From: Methylobacterium hispanicum
GTDB lineage: Bacteria; Pseudomonadota; Alphaproteobacteria; Rhizobiales; Beijerinckiaceae
Length of the DNA stretch: 64,000 bases
Reading direction: 5' to 3'
Assembly: GCF_022179285.1 (NCBI RefSeq)
Contig: NZ_BPQO01000004.1
Span: 186,001 to 250,000 of the forward strand
Each line of letters begins with the position of its first letter. Within the stretch, counting starts at the first letter, position 1. Made by a program: the position numbers and the translations under genes. Shown here piece after piece: positions 25,680-34,504 of the stretch. The notes below the pieces were generated by a model. That model made no database searches and had not been told where the DNA came from. It was given only the letters and a program-made list of their open reading frames with translations.

Positions 25680-26762
25680 ATGCCGAGCGCCCTCCGCACC
25701 ATCGCATCCGACTTCGAGATCTCGGTCGACGTCCGCGATGCCGCGGGCAGAGGGCGGCGGCTGAAGACGACGGTCGTCTGCGAAGTGCCGGTGGTCGCGG
25801 ACATGCCCGTCGTGGCCACGGCGACGAAGCCGAACGGCTGGTCGTGCACCTGGATGGCTCGCTCCGGGACCGTCATGCGCCCCCTCTCGGAGGTCGTTCG
25901 CGACCGAGCGGGCCTCGAGCGGCGGGTGGCGCCGACAGCGCAGGACGCGGAACTGCGACGGCAGACGCTGCACCTCACGGCGATCGACCTCGACTGCCGG
26001 CGATCCGACCGGCACGCGCTGACCGGCGAGATCGTCTACGACGCGTCGAACGGAGAGGCGGCCCCCTGGGAGGACGAGGCCGCGTGGCGGGGCTGCGATC
26101 TCTCCGCCGCGAGGATGCAGGTGGAGGAGCTCCGCCGCGACGTCTCGCGCCTCCTCGCCGTGCAGGACGGAATCCTCCACCTCGCGAGCGATCTGCCGTC
26201 GTGGTGGGTCGATCCGGACCGTGCCGTCGTGCAGCTCGCGGTGCCTCACGGCGTGGTCCGCAAGCGGCAGGACTACCGTCACGCCGGCGGCCACCACCTC
26301 GTCTGGACGTATTCCGCCGATCGGCTCGACGACGCGCTGGCCTACCAGCGCAGGCGACGACCGGACGTCGGGATCGACGTGCGGGGCTCCCTCGACTTCC
26401 TCGATCCCGCCCACGCTCCGGGGACGAACCTGCCCGATCTCGCCGGCGTGGTCTGCACGTGGCTCGTCGAGACGGTGAGGTACCCGATCGCCGAGCTACC
26501 CGCGGACCTGGTCCGACGGTGGCACGACGTGGCGGCCGCGGCGAACGCCGGTTGCAACGACGGGCCGCGACGTGCGGCCGAGATCCTGGTGGGGGCGGCG
26601 GCCCTCGCGGAGGACCTGCAGGCCTATCCGGACGCCTTTACGGGCCGCGGATCCAGCCTGCGGTCCAACCCCTTCTGGAACGGCGTCCTCGAGCGGCTGG
26701 AGGTGGAGGGCATCCGGACGCTTCCGCCGGCGCGACGCGCGGCGCACGCGGTCGGCGGCTGA
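25680..26762 (+). CDS. Unrecognised ~350-aa family, member 2
   Basis: 360 residues. Shares with members at 19080, 28992 and 30011 the 'VPVVADMPVV' N-terminal stretch, the central 'VQDGILHLASDLPSWWVDPDRAVVQL' segment and the C-terminal 'ELPADLVRRWHDVA ... NPFWNGVLERLEVEGI'. It has no signal peptide or membrane helix. A tract of Asp/Arg and Trp-rich turns separates the conserved segments. Function unknown; divergent from the exported gene at 25495. Confidence 0.7.
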   Translation: MPSALRTIASDFEISVDVRDAAGRGRRLKTTVVCEVPVVADMPVVATATKPNGWSCTWMARSGTVMRPLSEVVRDRAGLERRVAPTAQDAELRRQTLHLTAIDLDCRRSDRHALTGEIVYDASNGEAAPWEDEAAWRGCDLSAARMQVEELRRDVSRLLAVQDGILHLASDLPSWWVDPDRAVVQLAVPHGVVRKRQDYRHAGGHHLVWTYSADRLDDALAYQRRRRPDVGIDVRGSLDFLDPAHAPGTNLPDLAGVVCTWLVETVRYPIAELPADLVRRWHDVAAAANAGCNDGPRRAAEILVGAAALAEDLQAYPDAFTGRGSSLRSNPFWNGVLERLEVEGIRTLPPARRAAHAVGG

Positions 26763-26820
26763 AGATATCGAGCGGAATCCGTGCACTCCTTCGGCAGAGA
26801 CGGCCGGCCGCGGGAACGGG

Positions 26821-27162
26821 ATGGAAAGACGGAATTTCGGGACGCCCAGCCTCTTCCCCGAGGGCGGGCGCTACGTTCCTGTGTCGGGGCGGCTGGCAGT
26901 GCCGGACACCGAGGACGGAATGAGGCGGTCATCACATCTCCCCGCTTGGCTTGATCGCCGGGGGTTCTCCGCAGCGACCAAGGCACGGATCGCGGCGGCA
27001 CTCGCCCTATCGTCCCGCCAGACGTCACCGATGCCGGACGAGGCCGTCGCCGACAACGTGCTCGCCTTTCCTTCGCCGAATCGCGCTGCCGACGCGGGGG
27101 CGACGGACCTGGACGCTGGAACGAGCCGGAACTCGGGAACCGGGAGCCGGCGTACAGGCTGA
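26821..27162 (+). CDS. Hypothetical protein (weak)
   Basis: 113 residues from ATG 26821, polar and probably disordered (GTPSLFPEGGRYVPVSGRLAVPDTEDGMRRS; tail LDAGTSRNSGTGSRRTG). A short helical region (FSAATKARIAAALALSSRQ) is the only folded-looking part. Kept because the third-position G/C fits this frame; no family recognised. Confidence 0.35.
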   Translation: MERRNFGTPSLFPEGGRYVPVSGRLAVPDTEDGMRRSSHLPAWLDRRGFSAATKARIAAALALSSRQTSPMPDEAVADNVLAFPSPNRAADAGATDLDAGTSRNSGTGSRRTG

Positions 27163-27176
27163 TCAGGCGGGCATCT

Positions 27177-28118
27177 TCAACCGCGGGCTGCGTGCCGGAA
27201 GTCGCGGGCGGACATGGCGTAGCGACGGCGGAAGGCGCGGCCGAAGACGCCCGCGTCCCTGAAGCCGCTGGCGAAGGCTATGGACGCTATCGTCTCTCCG
27301 TCCCAAGCCCTCGAGAGAAGACGCCGACTGACGAGGTCCAGACGCGCGTCGCGGATCGCGGCGGCGACGCCGCCATCCTGGGCGAAGGCGAGATAGAGCC
27401 GGGTTCGGGAAATGCGCAGGTCGGCCCCGACGGCTGCGGGGTCGAGCGAGGGATCGTGAAGGCGGCGCTGGATGTAGGCGAGGACCAGCGATCGGACCGC
27501 CGTCGAAGGAAGGTCCTGCCGAGGCCGCCCCCCTTCCAGATTGACGATGCCGCGCACGAGGTGCATCGCCCCCTCGAAGGCGTGGGCCGCTTCCGCATCG
27601 GACATGCGCTCGACCGATCCCGCGAAGGACCGAAGATAGTCCGTCAGCAGGACGGAGAGGCCGCTTCCCTGGAACGTTCTTCCGCTCACGTCCTCGGGGA
27701 TGCCGACGTGGGCCGAGAACAACGACCGGGATACGCTGAGGCGCATTTCCTCGTAGGCCTCGGGTGCGCCGGAGACGAACGGGCGGTCGTTCGTGACGAT
27801 GCCGATGCCGCCACTCGACAAGACCCCGCCGCGGCTGCCCTGCTCGTGATGTGCGCGGCCGCCGAGAAGGAGGCTCAGCGAAACGTCGTCGTTGCCGTCG
27901 CGGCGGATGCTCTCGATCCTCCTCTCGACGACGAGAGGACTGCTGCAGGTGTGGAACAGGGTTCCGTGGGAGGTGAGTACCGCCAGCCGTTGCGCCGCGA
28001 AGGGCCGGGCGTCCTGGACGGGTGTCGCGGCGACGCGCGAGAGGGCCGTGCTGCGCCAGTAGTCGAAGGTACGGCCGGCTTCGATGCCGGCCGTCGATTG
28101 TCTGCTCACGAAGATCAC
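27177..28118 (-). CDS. AraC-family transcriptional regulator
   Basis: 313 residues. The C-terminal ~100 residues form the double helix-turn-helix: DPAAVGADLRISRTRLYLAFAQ for the first HTH and GETIASIAFASGFRDAGVFGRAFRRRYAMSARDFR for the second, with the usual G-F-x-D...F-x-R-x-F-r-r-r-y. The N-terminal ~200 residues (VERRIESIRRDGNDDVSLSLLL) look like the AraC_binding_2-type sensor domain of unknown ligand. GTG 28118 is used; GTG 28109 is an alternative. It probably controls itself or the divergent neighbour. Confidence 0.88.
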   Translation of the reverse strand: MIFVSRQSTAGIEAGRTFDYWRSTALSRVAATPVQDARPFAAQRLAVLTSHGTLFHTCSSPLVVERRIESIRRDGNDDVSLSLLLGGRAHHEQGSRGGVLSSGGIGIVTNDRPFVSGAPEAYEEMRLSVSRSLFSAHVGIPEDVSGRTFQGSGLSVLLTDYLRSFAGSVERMSDAEAAHAFEGAMHLVRGIVNLEGGRPRQDLPSTAVRSLVLAYIQRRLHDPSLDPAAVGADLRISRTRLYLAFAQDGGVAAAIRDARLDLVSRRLLSRAWDGETIASIAFASGFRDAGVFGRAFRRRYAMSARDFRHAARG

Positions 28119-28253
28119 GGCGTACCGGTCCGGGAATCACGGGGAGGGCCGCCCCTCCCCGAAGCCCGATACTGGCACGCTGGTCTCTTTCGGGCACGAT
28201 GAAATTCGGGACACCCGAACGTCCCGATCCAGCGAGGCCGGATCGCCCTCGGC

Positions 28254-28793
28254 TCAGGCGGCTCGGCGGCGTCCGCGGGTCTTGGGTTCCTCGACGGCAG
28301 CCTTCTTCGGCTGCTCGACGGCGAGCTTCTTCGGCTGCTCGGCCGCGGCCGACGCGGAGACGCGACCCAGGCCGATCGCCCTGGCGAGCTCGGACCGCTG
28401 CGCCGCGTAGCTGGGAGCGACCATCGGGTAGTCGTTCGGCAGGCCGTAGCGGGCGCGGTACGAGCGTGGATCGAGGCCGCGACCGGTAAGGTGGCGCTTG
28501 AGCGTCTTGTAGGACTTGCCGTCGATGAAGGAGATCAGCCCATCGTGCGTGATGGACTTGCGGATCTGCGCGGCTGTCGGCTTCTCGACCTCGTCTTCGG
28601 CCGCAGCGGGCGCCACGCCGGTAGCGAGGTTTTGCAGGGACCCATGCACGGAAACCAGAAGCGCGGGAAGCTCCGTGGGCGAAACGTGATTCCGGCTCAC
28701 GTAGGCGGAAACGATGTCGGATGCCAACGTGACGAAGTCGGTCGAGGGGTGTTGGATTGAATCTTCAGAAGACACCACAATCTCCGGTTGCAA
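28254..28793 (-). CDS. Ros/MucR-type regulator with altered zinc site
   Basis: 179 residues. The core 'DGKSYKTLKRHLTGRGLDPRSYRARYGLPNDYPMVAPSYAAQRSELARAIGLGR' is the Ros/MucR DNA-binding region. In usual MucR this begins 'CLEDGKKFKSLKRHLRTH'; here the first zinc ligand (Cys) is Phe (S-F-I-D-G-K) and the last His is replaced by Gly-Arg, so zinc binding is likely lost or changed. The N-terminal 80 residues form the oligomerising part. A Lys/Pro tail of two QPKKxAVE repeats ends it. Family members bind AT-rich DNA and silence acquired genes. Confidence 0.85.
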   Translation of the reverse strand: MQPEIVVSSEDSIQHPSTDFVTLASDIVSAYVSRNHVSPTELPALLVSVHGSLQNLATGVAPAAAEDEVEKPTAAQIRKSITHDGLISFIDGKSYKTLKRHLTGRGLDPRSYRARYGLPNDYPMVAPSYAAQRSELARAIGLGRVSASAAAEQPKKLAVEQPKKAAVEEPKTRGRRRAA

Positions 28794-28991
28794 GCCTGCG
28801 TTTTGGGCAGATCGAAGCCCAGCGCGATCTTTCGCTGATCGGCGATCTATTCGGACTGAACTTCGGATTCAACCCCGGGTACGCAGACTTTTGCGGTTGC
28901 GCCGTCGGGACTGCCGGAACGACGGTTAACGAACCGAGCGGACGCGCCGGTTTTTCATCGCTTCGACATATGATCCGACACGTGCCGACGG

Positions 28992-30014
28992 ATGTTTCTC
29001 GTGACCGATGCGCCCGACGTTTTCGAGATCCATGCCGAGATCGACGTGTTCGATCGGGAGAGTAGGGCGTGCCGTCTGCAGTTTCCGGTGAACTGCGGTC
29101 CGAACCTAGTGACGGACCCGTTGCCGGTGGTGGGGCGCTTCGCGCTGGAAGGGCTCCGTCTTGATTACGTCGGATACGAAGGTCGGTCCTACGCCCCCAC
29201 CGCGTTCCTGCTGCCGGGCGGCAATCTCGCCGAGATCTACGACGATAGACTGCCCAGCCATCCCATAGGCATGGATTACGTGACGACCACGAGATTTCGG
29301 CACGCGTCGGGCCGACGCCTGACTTCCGGAGACTACCGGACGGTTGGACGAGGCGACGCCGGTCTCGCCGAGCGCTACGGAACCGATGCGCCCGCAAGAA
29401 TGGATCGCGCGGCTGAAGAACTGAAGGCTGCGGTCGGGCGACGCTTCATCGTCGCCGACGGCCGTCCCTACGTGCAGACGAGCTTTCCCACCTGGATGGC
29501 GGATCCCGCTCTGGGCGTCGTCCGCCTCGAAGTCCCCGCCTTCGCCTGCGCGCCCGACCGGCATCTCCTCAAGTTCGGCCTCACCCGTCTGGAAGAAGCG
29601 CGCGCGTTCGTGTCGGCCATCGGCGACGGACGTTGGCCAGAACCCCGTGTCCTGGGCGTCGTCGAGGAGCTCGACAGGGATTTCGACGATCGGAACGATG
29701 CCGCTCAGATCTGCATCGCCGCGAATGCCTACCTGGGCGAGGTCTTCGGACGTCTCGTCCTCGGGATGCCCGGCCACCTCGTTCGAGCATGGAGGGATCT
29801 GCGCGAGATCGAGACTATCGTCTCCGTCGGCGAGGGCTGGCGCGCCTCGGCGATGCTGCCGGACGTCCTGGGGCTGATGGATCACGCCGAGGCGGTGGGC
29901 TGCGTAGACCCAGGGAAGGCCGGGTGCGGCTGGACCCATCTCCGGACGAGACTCGTCTCCGTCGAGGGTGTCATTGCGACGCCGTCCGTTCCTCTGGAGG
30001 CGCCCCGTCCGTGA
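28992..30014 (+). CDS. Unrecognised ~350-aa family, member 3
   Basis: 340 residues. N-terminal 'DPLPVVGRFALEG', central 'IVADGRPYVQTSFPTWMADPALGVVRL' and C-terminal 'GMPGHLVRAWRDLREIE...WTHLRTRLVSVEGV' match the members at 19080, 25680 and 30011. The stop overlaps the start of member 4 (GTGA), so the two form one transcription unit and may work as a pair. Divergent from the MucR-type gene. Function unknown. Confidence 0.68.
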   Translation: MFLVTDAPDVFEIHAEIDVFDRESRACRLQFPVNCGPNLVTDPLPVVGRFALEGLRLDYVGYEGRSYAPTAFLLPGGNLAEIYDDRLPSHPIGMDYVTTTRFRHASGRRLTSGDYRTVGRGDAGLAERYGTDAPARMDRAAEELKAAVGRRFIVADGRPYVQTSFPTWMADPALGVVRLEVPAFACAPDRHLLKFGLTRLEEARAFVSAIGDGRWPEPRVLGVVEELDRDFDDRNDAAQICIAANAYLGEVFGRLVLGMPGHLVRAWRDLREIETIVSVGEGWRASAMLPDVLGLMDHAEAVGCVDPGKAGCGWTHLRTRLVSVEGVIATPSVPLEAPRP

Positions 30015-31060
30015 GCGTGATCGCCACATGTCCCGTACGGGCCGTCATCCCCCTCGACGTGGTGGAGCGCGGCGGCATGGCCCGTCGCATCTCCGTAAGG
30101 GTCGAGGGCGCCATTCCCGTCGTCCGCGACGACCTGCCCGTCGTCGCCAGTGTCAGGCTGGCGGGGTCGCTCACCATGTGCGGCGGAGAATGGCCGCGAG
30201 GTCCCGAACTCCCGGTCGACTACGCCGGCCGTGAAGGCAGGACCTACGCCAAGGTCCTGCTCCCCTACGGACTCGAGCCCGACGACCTCCACCCGAGGGA
30301 CGGCATCTCGCTCCTGGGCAAGGAGGTCGCCATCACCGGGATGATGTCCGTCGACAGCCCCTATCACGCCGCCACGGGACGGCGGGAGGCGGAGCCGGAC
30401 GGGCAGCCGGCCCTCGCATGGACGACGGATCTAGCGGAGCGGTACGACCTGACCTGGGCCGCGCCGGTGGTGGCCTCGTTCCGACGGGGAGCGGCCGACA
30501 ACCTGCTCTTCGCGGGCGGGCGGCTCTACAAGTCCGCTCCGCTTCCGCGGTGGTGGGCGAACGCATCCGGCAACGAGATCTCGCTCGAGGACAGGCGGAT
30601 GACGACGGCCGACCGCGATGCGGATATCTTCGACGTCGATCGTCTGGAGGATGCGCGTCGCTACATGGCTCTCGTGACGCGAGGGCGCCAAGGACCCTTC
30701 CGCGTGGTGGGCGGCGTCGACCGTGTGGATACGGCCTACCTCGACGGCGCGAGGAACGACCTGTGCGCGACGATCGCGCCGTGGATCGCGAACCGCTACG
30801 CCCGCTATCTCGCGGACCTGCCGGGAGACCTCGTCAGGCACGCCCACGACGCCGCGAACTACGTCACCGACGGCCTCGTGGACCGCGGGAGCCTGCTGCC
30901 GGCCCTCTGCGAACTCCTGAGGCGCTCGGGCACGCTGCCGCCGACCCGTCGCGGCGAGTTCCCGGAGAGTGCCGTCCAGGCTCTGCTGGTCCGGCTCCAC
31001 GGGGTCGAGGGCGTGCCCGGCTATGGAGAGTGGCCTCAGGACTCGACGCTGCGGCCCTGA
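30011..31060 (+). CDS. Unrecognised ~350-aa family, member 4
   Basis: 349 residues from GTG 30011 (GTGA overlap with member 3). Conserved segments: 'DDLPVVASVRLAG', 'LFAGGRLYKSAPLPRWWANASGNEISL', and 'LADLPGDLVRHAHDAANYV ... VQALLVRLHGVEGV'. Tandem, coupled copies suggest duplication followed by divergence, possibly as subunits of one complex. No catalytic residues stand out. Confidence 0.68.
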   Translation: MSVIATCPVRAVIPLDVVERGGMARRISVRVEGAIPVVRDDLPVVASVRLAGSLTMCGGEWPRGPELPVDYAGREGRTYAKVLLPYGLEPDDLHPRDGISLLGKEVAITGMMSVDSPYHAATGRREAEPDGQPALAWTTDLAERYDLTWAAPVVASFRRGAADNLLFAGGRLYKSAPLPRWWANASGNEISLEDRRMTTADRDADIFDVDRLEDARRYMALVTRGRQGPFRVVGGVDRVDTAYLDGARNDLCATIAPWIANRYARYLADLPGDLVRHAHDAANYVTDGLVDRGSLLPALCELLRRSGTLPPTRRGEFPESAVQALLVRLHGVEGVPGYGEWPQDSTLRP

Positions 31061-31066
31061 GGGCGC

Positions 31067-31663
31067 CTATGGGCGCGGGGCCGGGGCATCCAGGTCGTCG
31101 TCGAGGAACGCTGCATACGCGGCCTCGCGCGCGGCCTCCTCCCGAACCGCGAAGTCGGCGTTGAAGCGGATGGCCTCCAGGATCTCGGCCCCGCGCGCGG
31201 GCCGCTCGTCGCGGTCGGATAGTACGAGCGTCTTCGGGCGCTCCCGATCCGCGTATGCCTTGAGATCCTCCTTCGGGTCGGTTCCGAACGTGGCGTGGTT
31301 GGCCATGATCGCCGCCATGCCGACGCTTTCGACCTCCTCGTCGACGTCGGGAACGACCATGACCTCGCCGTCGTCCAGCACGAAGTAAGACGCGAACACA
31401 GCCAAAGCTTCGAGCCCGTCGATCGTCCGCGGACCGGACAGGTTCGATACGACGTGGCGCATCAAGCCGTGTCGCGCGTCACCGTCCAGACCCAGCAGCG
31501 CCGTGAACGCCTCGCGGCTTGCGGAGTGGGCGAGCAGGTCCGACACCTTCCGCCTGACCTCGCTCATGCGGTGCTCGAAGTCGGCCCGGATGGCGGCCTC
31601 GAGTTCGTCCTGGTCAACGCCGTCGGGCGGGACGTCATGCTTCGCCACCACGTTCTCCGGCAT
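31067..31663 (-). CDS. Hypothetical protein
   Basis: 198 residues from ATG 31663. Acidic and helical N-terminus (DQDELEAAIRADFEHRMSEVRRKVSDLLA); a middle beta-strand V-M-V-V-P-D-V-D-E-E-V follows. The C-terminus is acidic. It lies convergent to member 4 (6 bases apart) and divergent from the response regulator. No family recognised. Confidence 0.6.
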   Translation of the reverse strand: MPENVVAKHDVPPDGVDQDELEAAIRADFEHRMSEVRRKVSDLLAHSASREAFTALLGLDGDARHGLMRHVVSNLSGPRTIDGLEALAVFASYFVLDDGEVMVVPDVDEEVESVGMAAIMANHATFGTDPKEDLKAYADRERPKTLVLSDRDERPARGAEILEAIRFNADFAVREEAAREAAYAAFLDDDLDAPAPRP

Positions 31664-31808
31664 CGGCTCGTCTCCCGTCGGGGCCGTCGATTCGAAGGTG
31701 GGGCCCCGCCGCGCAAGAGGCCAGCCCCTCCGCAGCGCCCGGAACGCATTGCGGTTTTCATCGCCGGTATCCAGCCTGCGGGGTCCGCCCCGAAACCCCA
31801 GGTCCAAA

Positions 31809-32216
31809 ATGCTTGCAGGCCGCCGCATCCTCGTTGTCGAGGACGAGTATTTGAACGCCCTGCTCATAGAGGACGTCATCATCGAGGCCGGAGGCGAAGT
31901 CGTCGGTCCGGTGCGCAGCAACCGCGACGCCCTGGACCTGATCGGACGCGCACCGATCGATCTCGCCCTGATCGACGTGAACGTCGCCGACGGCGATACG
32001 GTCCCGACCTACCGCTTGCTGCGCCACCACGGCGTTCCGACCATGGTGTGCACCGGCGGGATGGTGCCGCCGGAGATGCGTCGCGAGGGCTTCAACGGCC
32101 CCGTCTACGCCAAGCCGGTCTCGCCCTCCGAGATCGTCCGCGGCTTGGAGGGGATCCTGGAAGCCGAGCCCTCCGCCGAGACGGAACATGTGCCGGCGGC
32201 CCCGGGCGTGCGCTGA
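31809..32216 (+). CDS. Single-domain response regulator (CheY-like)
   Basis: 135 residues, one receiver domain. Acid pocket V-V-E-D-E, phosphoacceptor Asp in A-L-I-D-V-N-V (about residue 55), Thr in V-C-T-G-G and the conserved Lys in Y-A-K-P-V-S are all present. A short Glu/Ala-rich tail follows; no output domain is seen. The I-D-V-N-L/V-x-D-G pattern is typical of alphaproteobacterial lone receivers used with HWE-type kinases. No kinase is in the window. Confidence 0.85.
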   Translation: MLAGRRILVVEDEYLNALLIEDVIIEAGGEVVGPVRSNRDALDLIGRAPIDLALIDVNVADGDTVPTYRLLRHHGVPTMVCTGGMVPPEMRREGFNGPVYAKPVSPSEIVRGLEGILEAEPSAETEHVPAAPGVR

Positions 32217-32233
32217 GACCTGAAGGCGTCTCC

Positions 32234-32500
32234 TCAGGCTGCCGCCTCCCCGCGGCTCGCCCGGCCAGCCTCCATCGCCGCCCAGCAGGCGCATTCGCGC
32301 ACACAGCCGTCGACCACGCGGTGGGCGCAGTAGAAGACGTAGCCGCCGAGCGCCCGCTCGAGCCAGAGATAGTCGAAGTCCGCTTCGACCAATCCCTGCG
32401 GGTTCGCGCGACGGAACGCGCATTCGGGACAGGCCTTGCGCCAAGGCCGACCGTCCGGGTGGCTCGGCGGCAGGCCTTCCTCGTCGAGGCGGGAACTCAG
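32234..32500 (-). CDS. Small Cys-rich protein, probable CTG start
   Basis: About 88 residues: ACPECAFRRANP (C-x2-C), then FYCAHRVVDGCVRECACWAAM (C-x-H ... C-x3-C-x-C), most likely a zinc-binding site. The frame has no ATG, GTG or TTG near the right place. A CTG at 32500 overlaps the upstream stop by 4 bases (CTGA) with GGGAGAG five bases ahead of it, mirroring the ATGA/GTGA junctions elsewhere here. The next in-frame ATG (32572) would force a 76-base overlap. Confidence 0.55.
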   Translation of the reverse strand: MSSRLDEEGLPPSHPDGRPWRKACPECAFRRANPQGLVEADFDYLWLERALGGYVFYCAHRVVDGCVRECACWAAMEAGRASRGEAAA

Positions 32501-33009
32501 AACAGCTCTCCCTGAACCGGAACAGGCATCGCCACGCCGGCGACCGGCCGATGCCGATTGCGGATCCGCCATAGCTCGGTGGCCTGACAGGCTTTGCCGG
32601 GTTGCCCGAACACGTCGGAGAGACCGGACTGCGCCTGGAGGACGTGGAGCAGGTCGGGATTCTCCGCAACATGGAGATCCCAAAGGCGTGCGTAGAGCAG
32701 CCGGACGTCTGCCATGTTCACCGCCCGCCGGCCTTTGGCCGCGCGCCAGCCGAGGCCGGTCGCCCCGTCCTCGAAGACCTTCGCGGCCTGATAGATCTCT
32801 TCGATCGAACGTCCGCCGTGGGAACGCAGACGGGCCGAGAAGGCGCTGAAGCGTTTGTCACCCTTGGAGGAGCACTCGAGAAACGGCGTCTCGCCATGCC
32901 GGATCACGGCGTCCTCGTCCGAAGCAATGGAAAAGCGGCTGCGCCACGCTGCGGCGGCCGCTCGGTCGCCAAGCTTAGATCGACGAAGGTACGGAGGAAA
33001 AGCCTTCAC
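32497..33009 (-). CDS. Hypothetical protein
   Basis: 170 residues from GTG 33009 (AGGAT upstream); a longer reading to GTG 33132 is possible. Contains SKGDKRFSAFSARL, IEEIYQAAKVFEDG, L-Y-A-R-L-W-D-L-H-V-A-E-N-P-D-L-L and D-V-F-G-Q-P-G-K-A-C-Q-A-T-E-L-W-R-I-R-N. These look like a conserved stand-alone family, but I cannot name it. Coupled to the CTG-start gene. Confidence 0.6.
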   Translation of the reverse strand: MKAFPPYLRRSKLGDRAAAAAWRSRFSIASDEDAVIRHGETPFLECSSKGDKRFSAFSARLRSHGGRSIEEIYQAAKVFEDGATGLGWRAAKGRRAVNMADVRLLYARLWDLHVAENPDLLHVLQAQSGLSDVFGQPGKACQATELWRIRNRHRPVAGVAMPVPVQGELF

Positions 33010-33204
33010 ACATGGCTTATCCTCGTCGGCATGCGCATCCTCGAAACGTCGAGGTCGTGCATGCCGCGGGGCCGCCGACCATTCCAGTGGCTCCGGAAGC
33101 TCGCAGGACGTTCCGTCGAGCGCCCATCGCACCTGACGAGAGGCTTTTCGGAAGCGCGGGCGTGGACCTTCCTGGCGGATTGGCGCGATCGCAGAGCCTG
33201 AGCG

Positions 33205-33465
33205 TCACGATCCGCCGAAGAAGTCCGAGAGCAACCTGCTGCGGTCCGCTTCGGGGAGGAACTCGAGCAGGACGTCTGCTGCCTCGGGGTTGACCGACAG
33301 GAGTTCCTCGGCTCTGGCCAGCATGAGGGCCATGAGCCGGGCTTTCGCTTCTCCCGTCGGGAGCGCGTCGAAGGCCGCGCGCTGGCGACCCAGGCGCATG
33401 CGGGCCGAAGTTTCCAGGCCCGGGCACCGTCGCTCGCCCCCGCTCAGTTCTCCGACCCTGCCCAT
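33205..33465 (-). CDS. Small helical hypothetical protein
   Basis: 86 residues from ATG 33465 (MGRVGELSGGERRCPGLE...). The C-terminal part is helical with Leu and Ala (KARLMALMLARAEELLSVNPEAADVLLEFLPEADRSRLLSDFF). No family recognised. The upstream region, 33530-33610, is AT-richer and could carry its promoter. Confidence 0.5.
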   Translation of the reverse strand: MGRVGELSGGERRCPGLETSARMRLGRQRAAFDALPTGEAKARLMALMLARAEELLSVNPEAADVLLEFLPEADRSRLLSDFFGGS

Positions 33466-33857
33466 CCGCGTCTCCTGCGGCCCCGAAGTCGCCGGCGGCC
33501 CGGGTCGACCGCCTTCGAGAGCAAGGCAGTAGTCCACGTTCGTCGAATGACAAAGGGGTGGGGCATCCCAAGATTTGGGGATGTAAGTTTTCAATCTTAT
33601 GTCCACACTGGGAAAAGCCGTGATGATTCAGGCCACCTTGCACTTGTCCTGACATGCACTCGGTAGTTTGCGCCGCTTGGCGGGGCGATGACGTCGCCAA
33701 AAGCCGCGTGGGAGGGCCCGAGGCTGCCGTTCGGCGGAATCCCGCAACCATGTGCCGGGCGATGGGGAAGGACGTCGCATTGGGAACGGCGGTCTCTCTC
33801 GGAGAGCACGTTGACCCTTGCGACGCTCCTCCCGATCCTTCGGCGAAGGAGCTCGCC

Positions 33858-34178
33858 ATGTCCGCAGCAGAAATCGCCGTCCGCCGCATCGTCGAACAGT
33901 ACGATCGACCGCAACCGGCCTCGTCCTCGCCTCTTCTGAGCGCGATCGCGAATATGAAGCCCGACCGCCACGACGTCGCGGGCGCCGTCACCATCGCGGA
34001 GGAAGCGCTGGCCTCGACGGACGAGGACGACGCCTTTCGGGACACGCTCGAGCGGATCCTCGAGTTCAGGCGCACAGACAAACGCTACGATACCCGGGAC
34101 ATGGCGGGCATCGTGTCCATCTGCACGGAGGCCTTGGCCTCGCACGAGCAGGCATGCACCGCGGGTCCGCGACCATAG
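33858..34178 (+). CDS. Hypothetical protein
   Basis: 106 residues from ATG 33858 with AAGGAG 6 bases upstream. Contains two related segments: MKPDRHDVAGAVTIAEEALAS and YDTRDMAGIVSICTEALASHE, i.e. an internal duplication of a helical '(D)..D.agiv.i..EALAS' unit. Soluble; no family recognised. Confidence 0.6.
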   Translation: MSAAEIAVRRIVEQYDRPQPASSSPLLSAIANMKPDRHDVAGAVTIAEEALASTDEDDAFRDTLERILEFRRTDKRYDTRDMAGIVSICTEALASHEQACTAGPRP

Positions 34179-34504
34179 AGGGGTCGCCCCCTCCGGCACG
34201 GTTCGGGCGGTACGCCACGGCTCGATGCGGTGACGCTCCGATGCACCGGCAAGGACCGGCCTGCTCGGCCCCGTTCGTTGCCCGGGGCCTTTAACGCTTC
34301 CATAGGAGTGTCGGCGTCATTCTCGGCCCAGCGGCAGGCAAGGACGCAGCGATGGCTTGAGGGCATGGATTCTGATCTGGCCGCTTGGCTGGAAGCATCG
34401 CGGATCGCCCTCGGGCACAGGCATGACGCCGCTCCGCGAGCACCGGTGAGAGCCCGGATGTACCGGCAAGGCCCACGTCCAGCCCCAGGCAGCAACCGCA
34501 CGCG

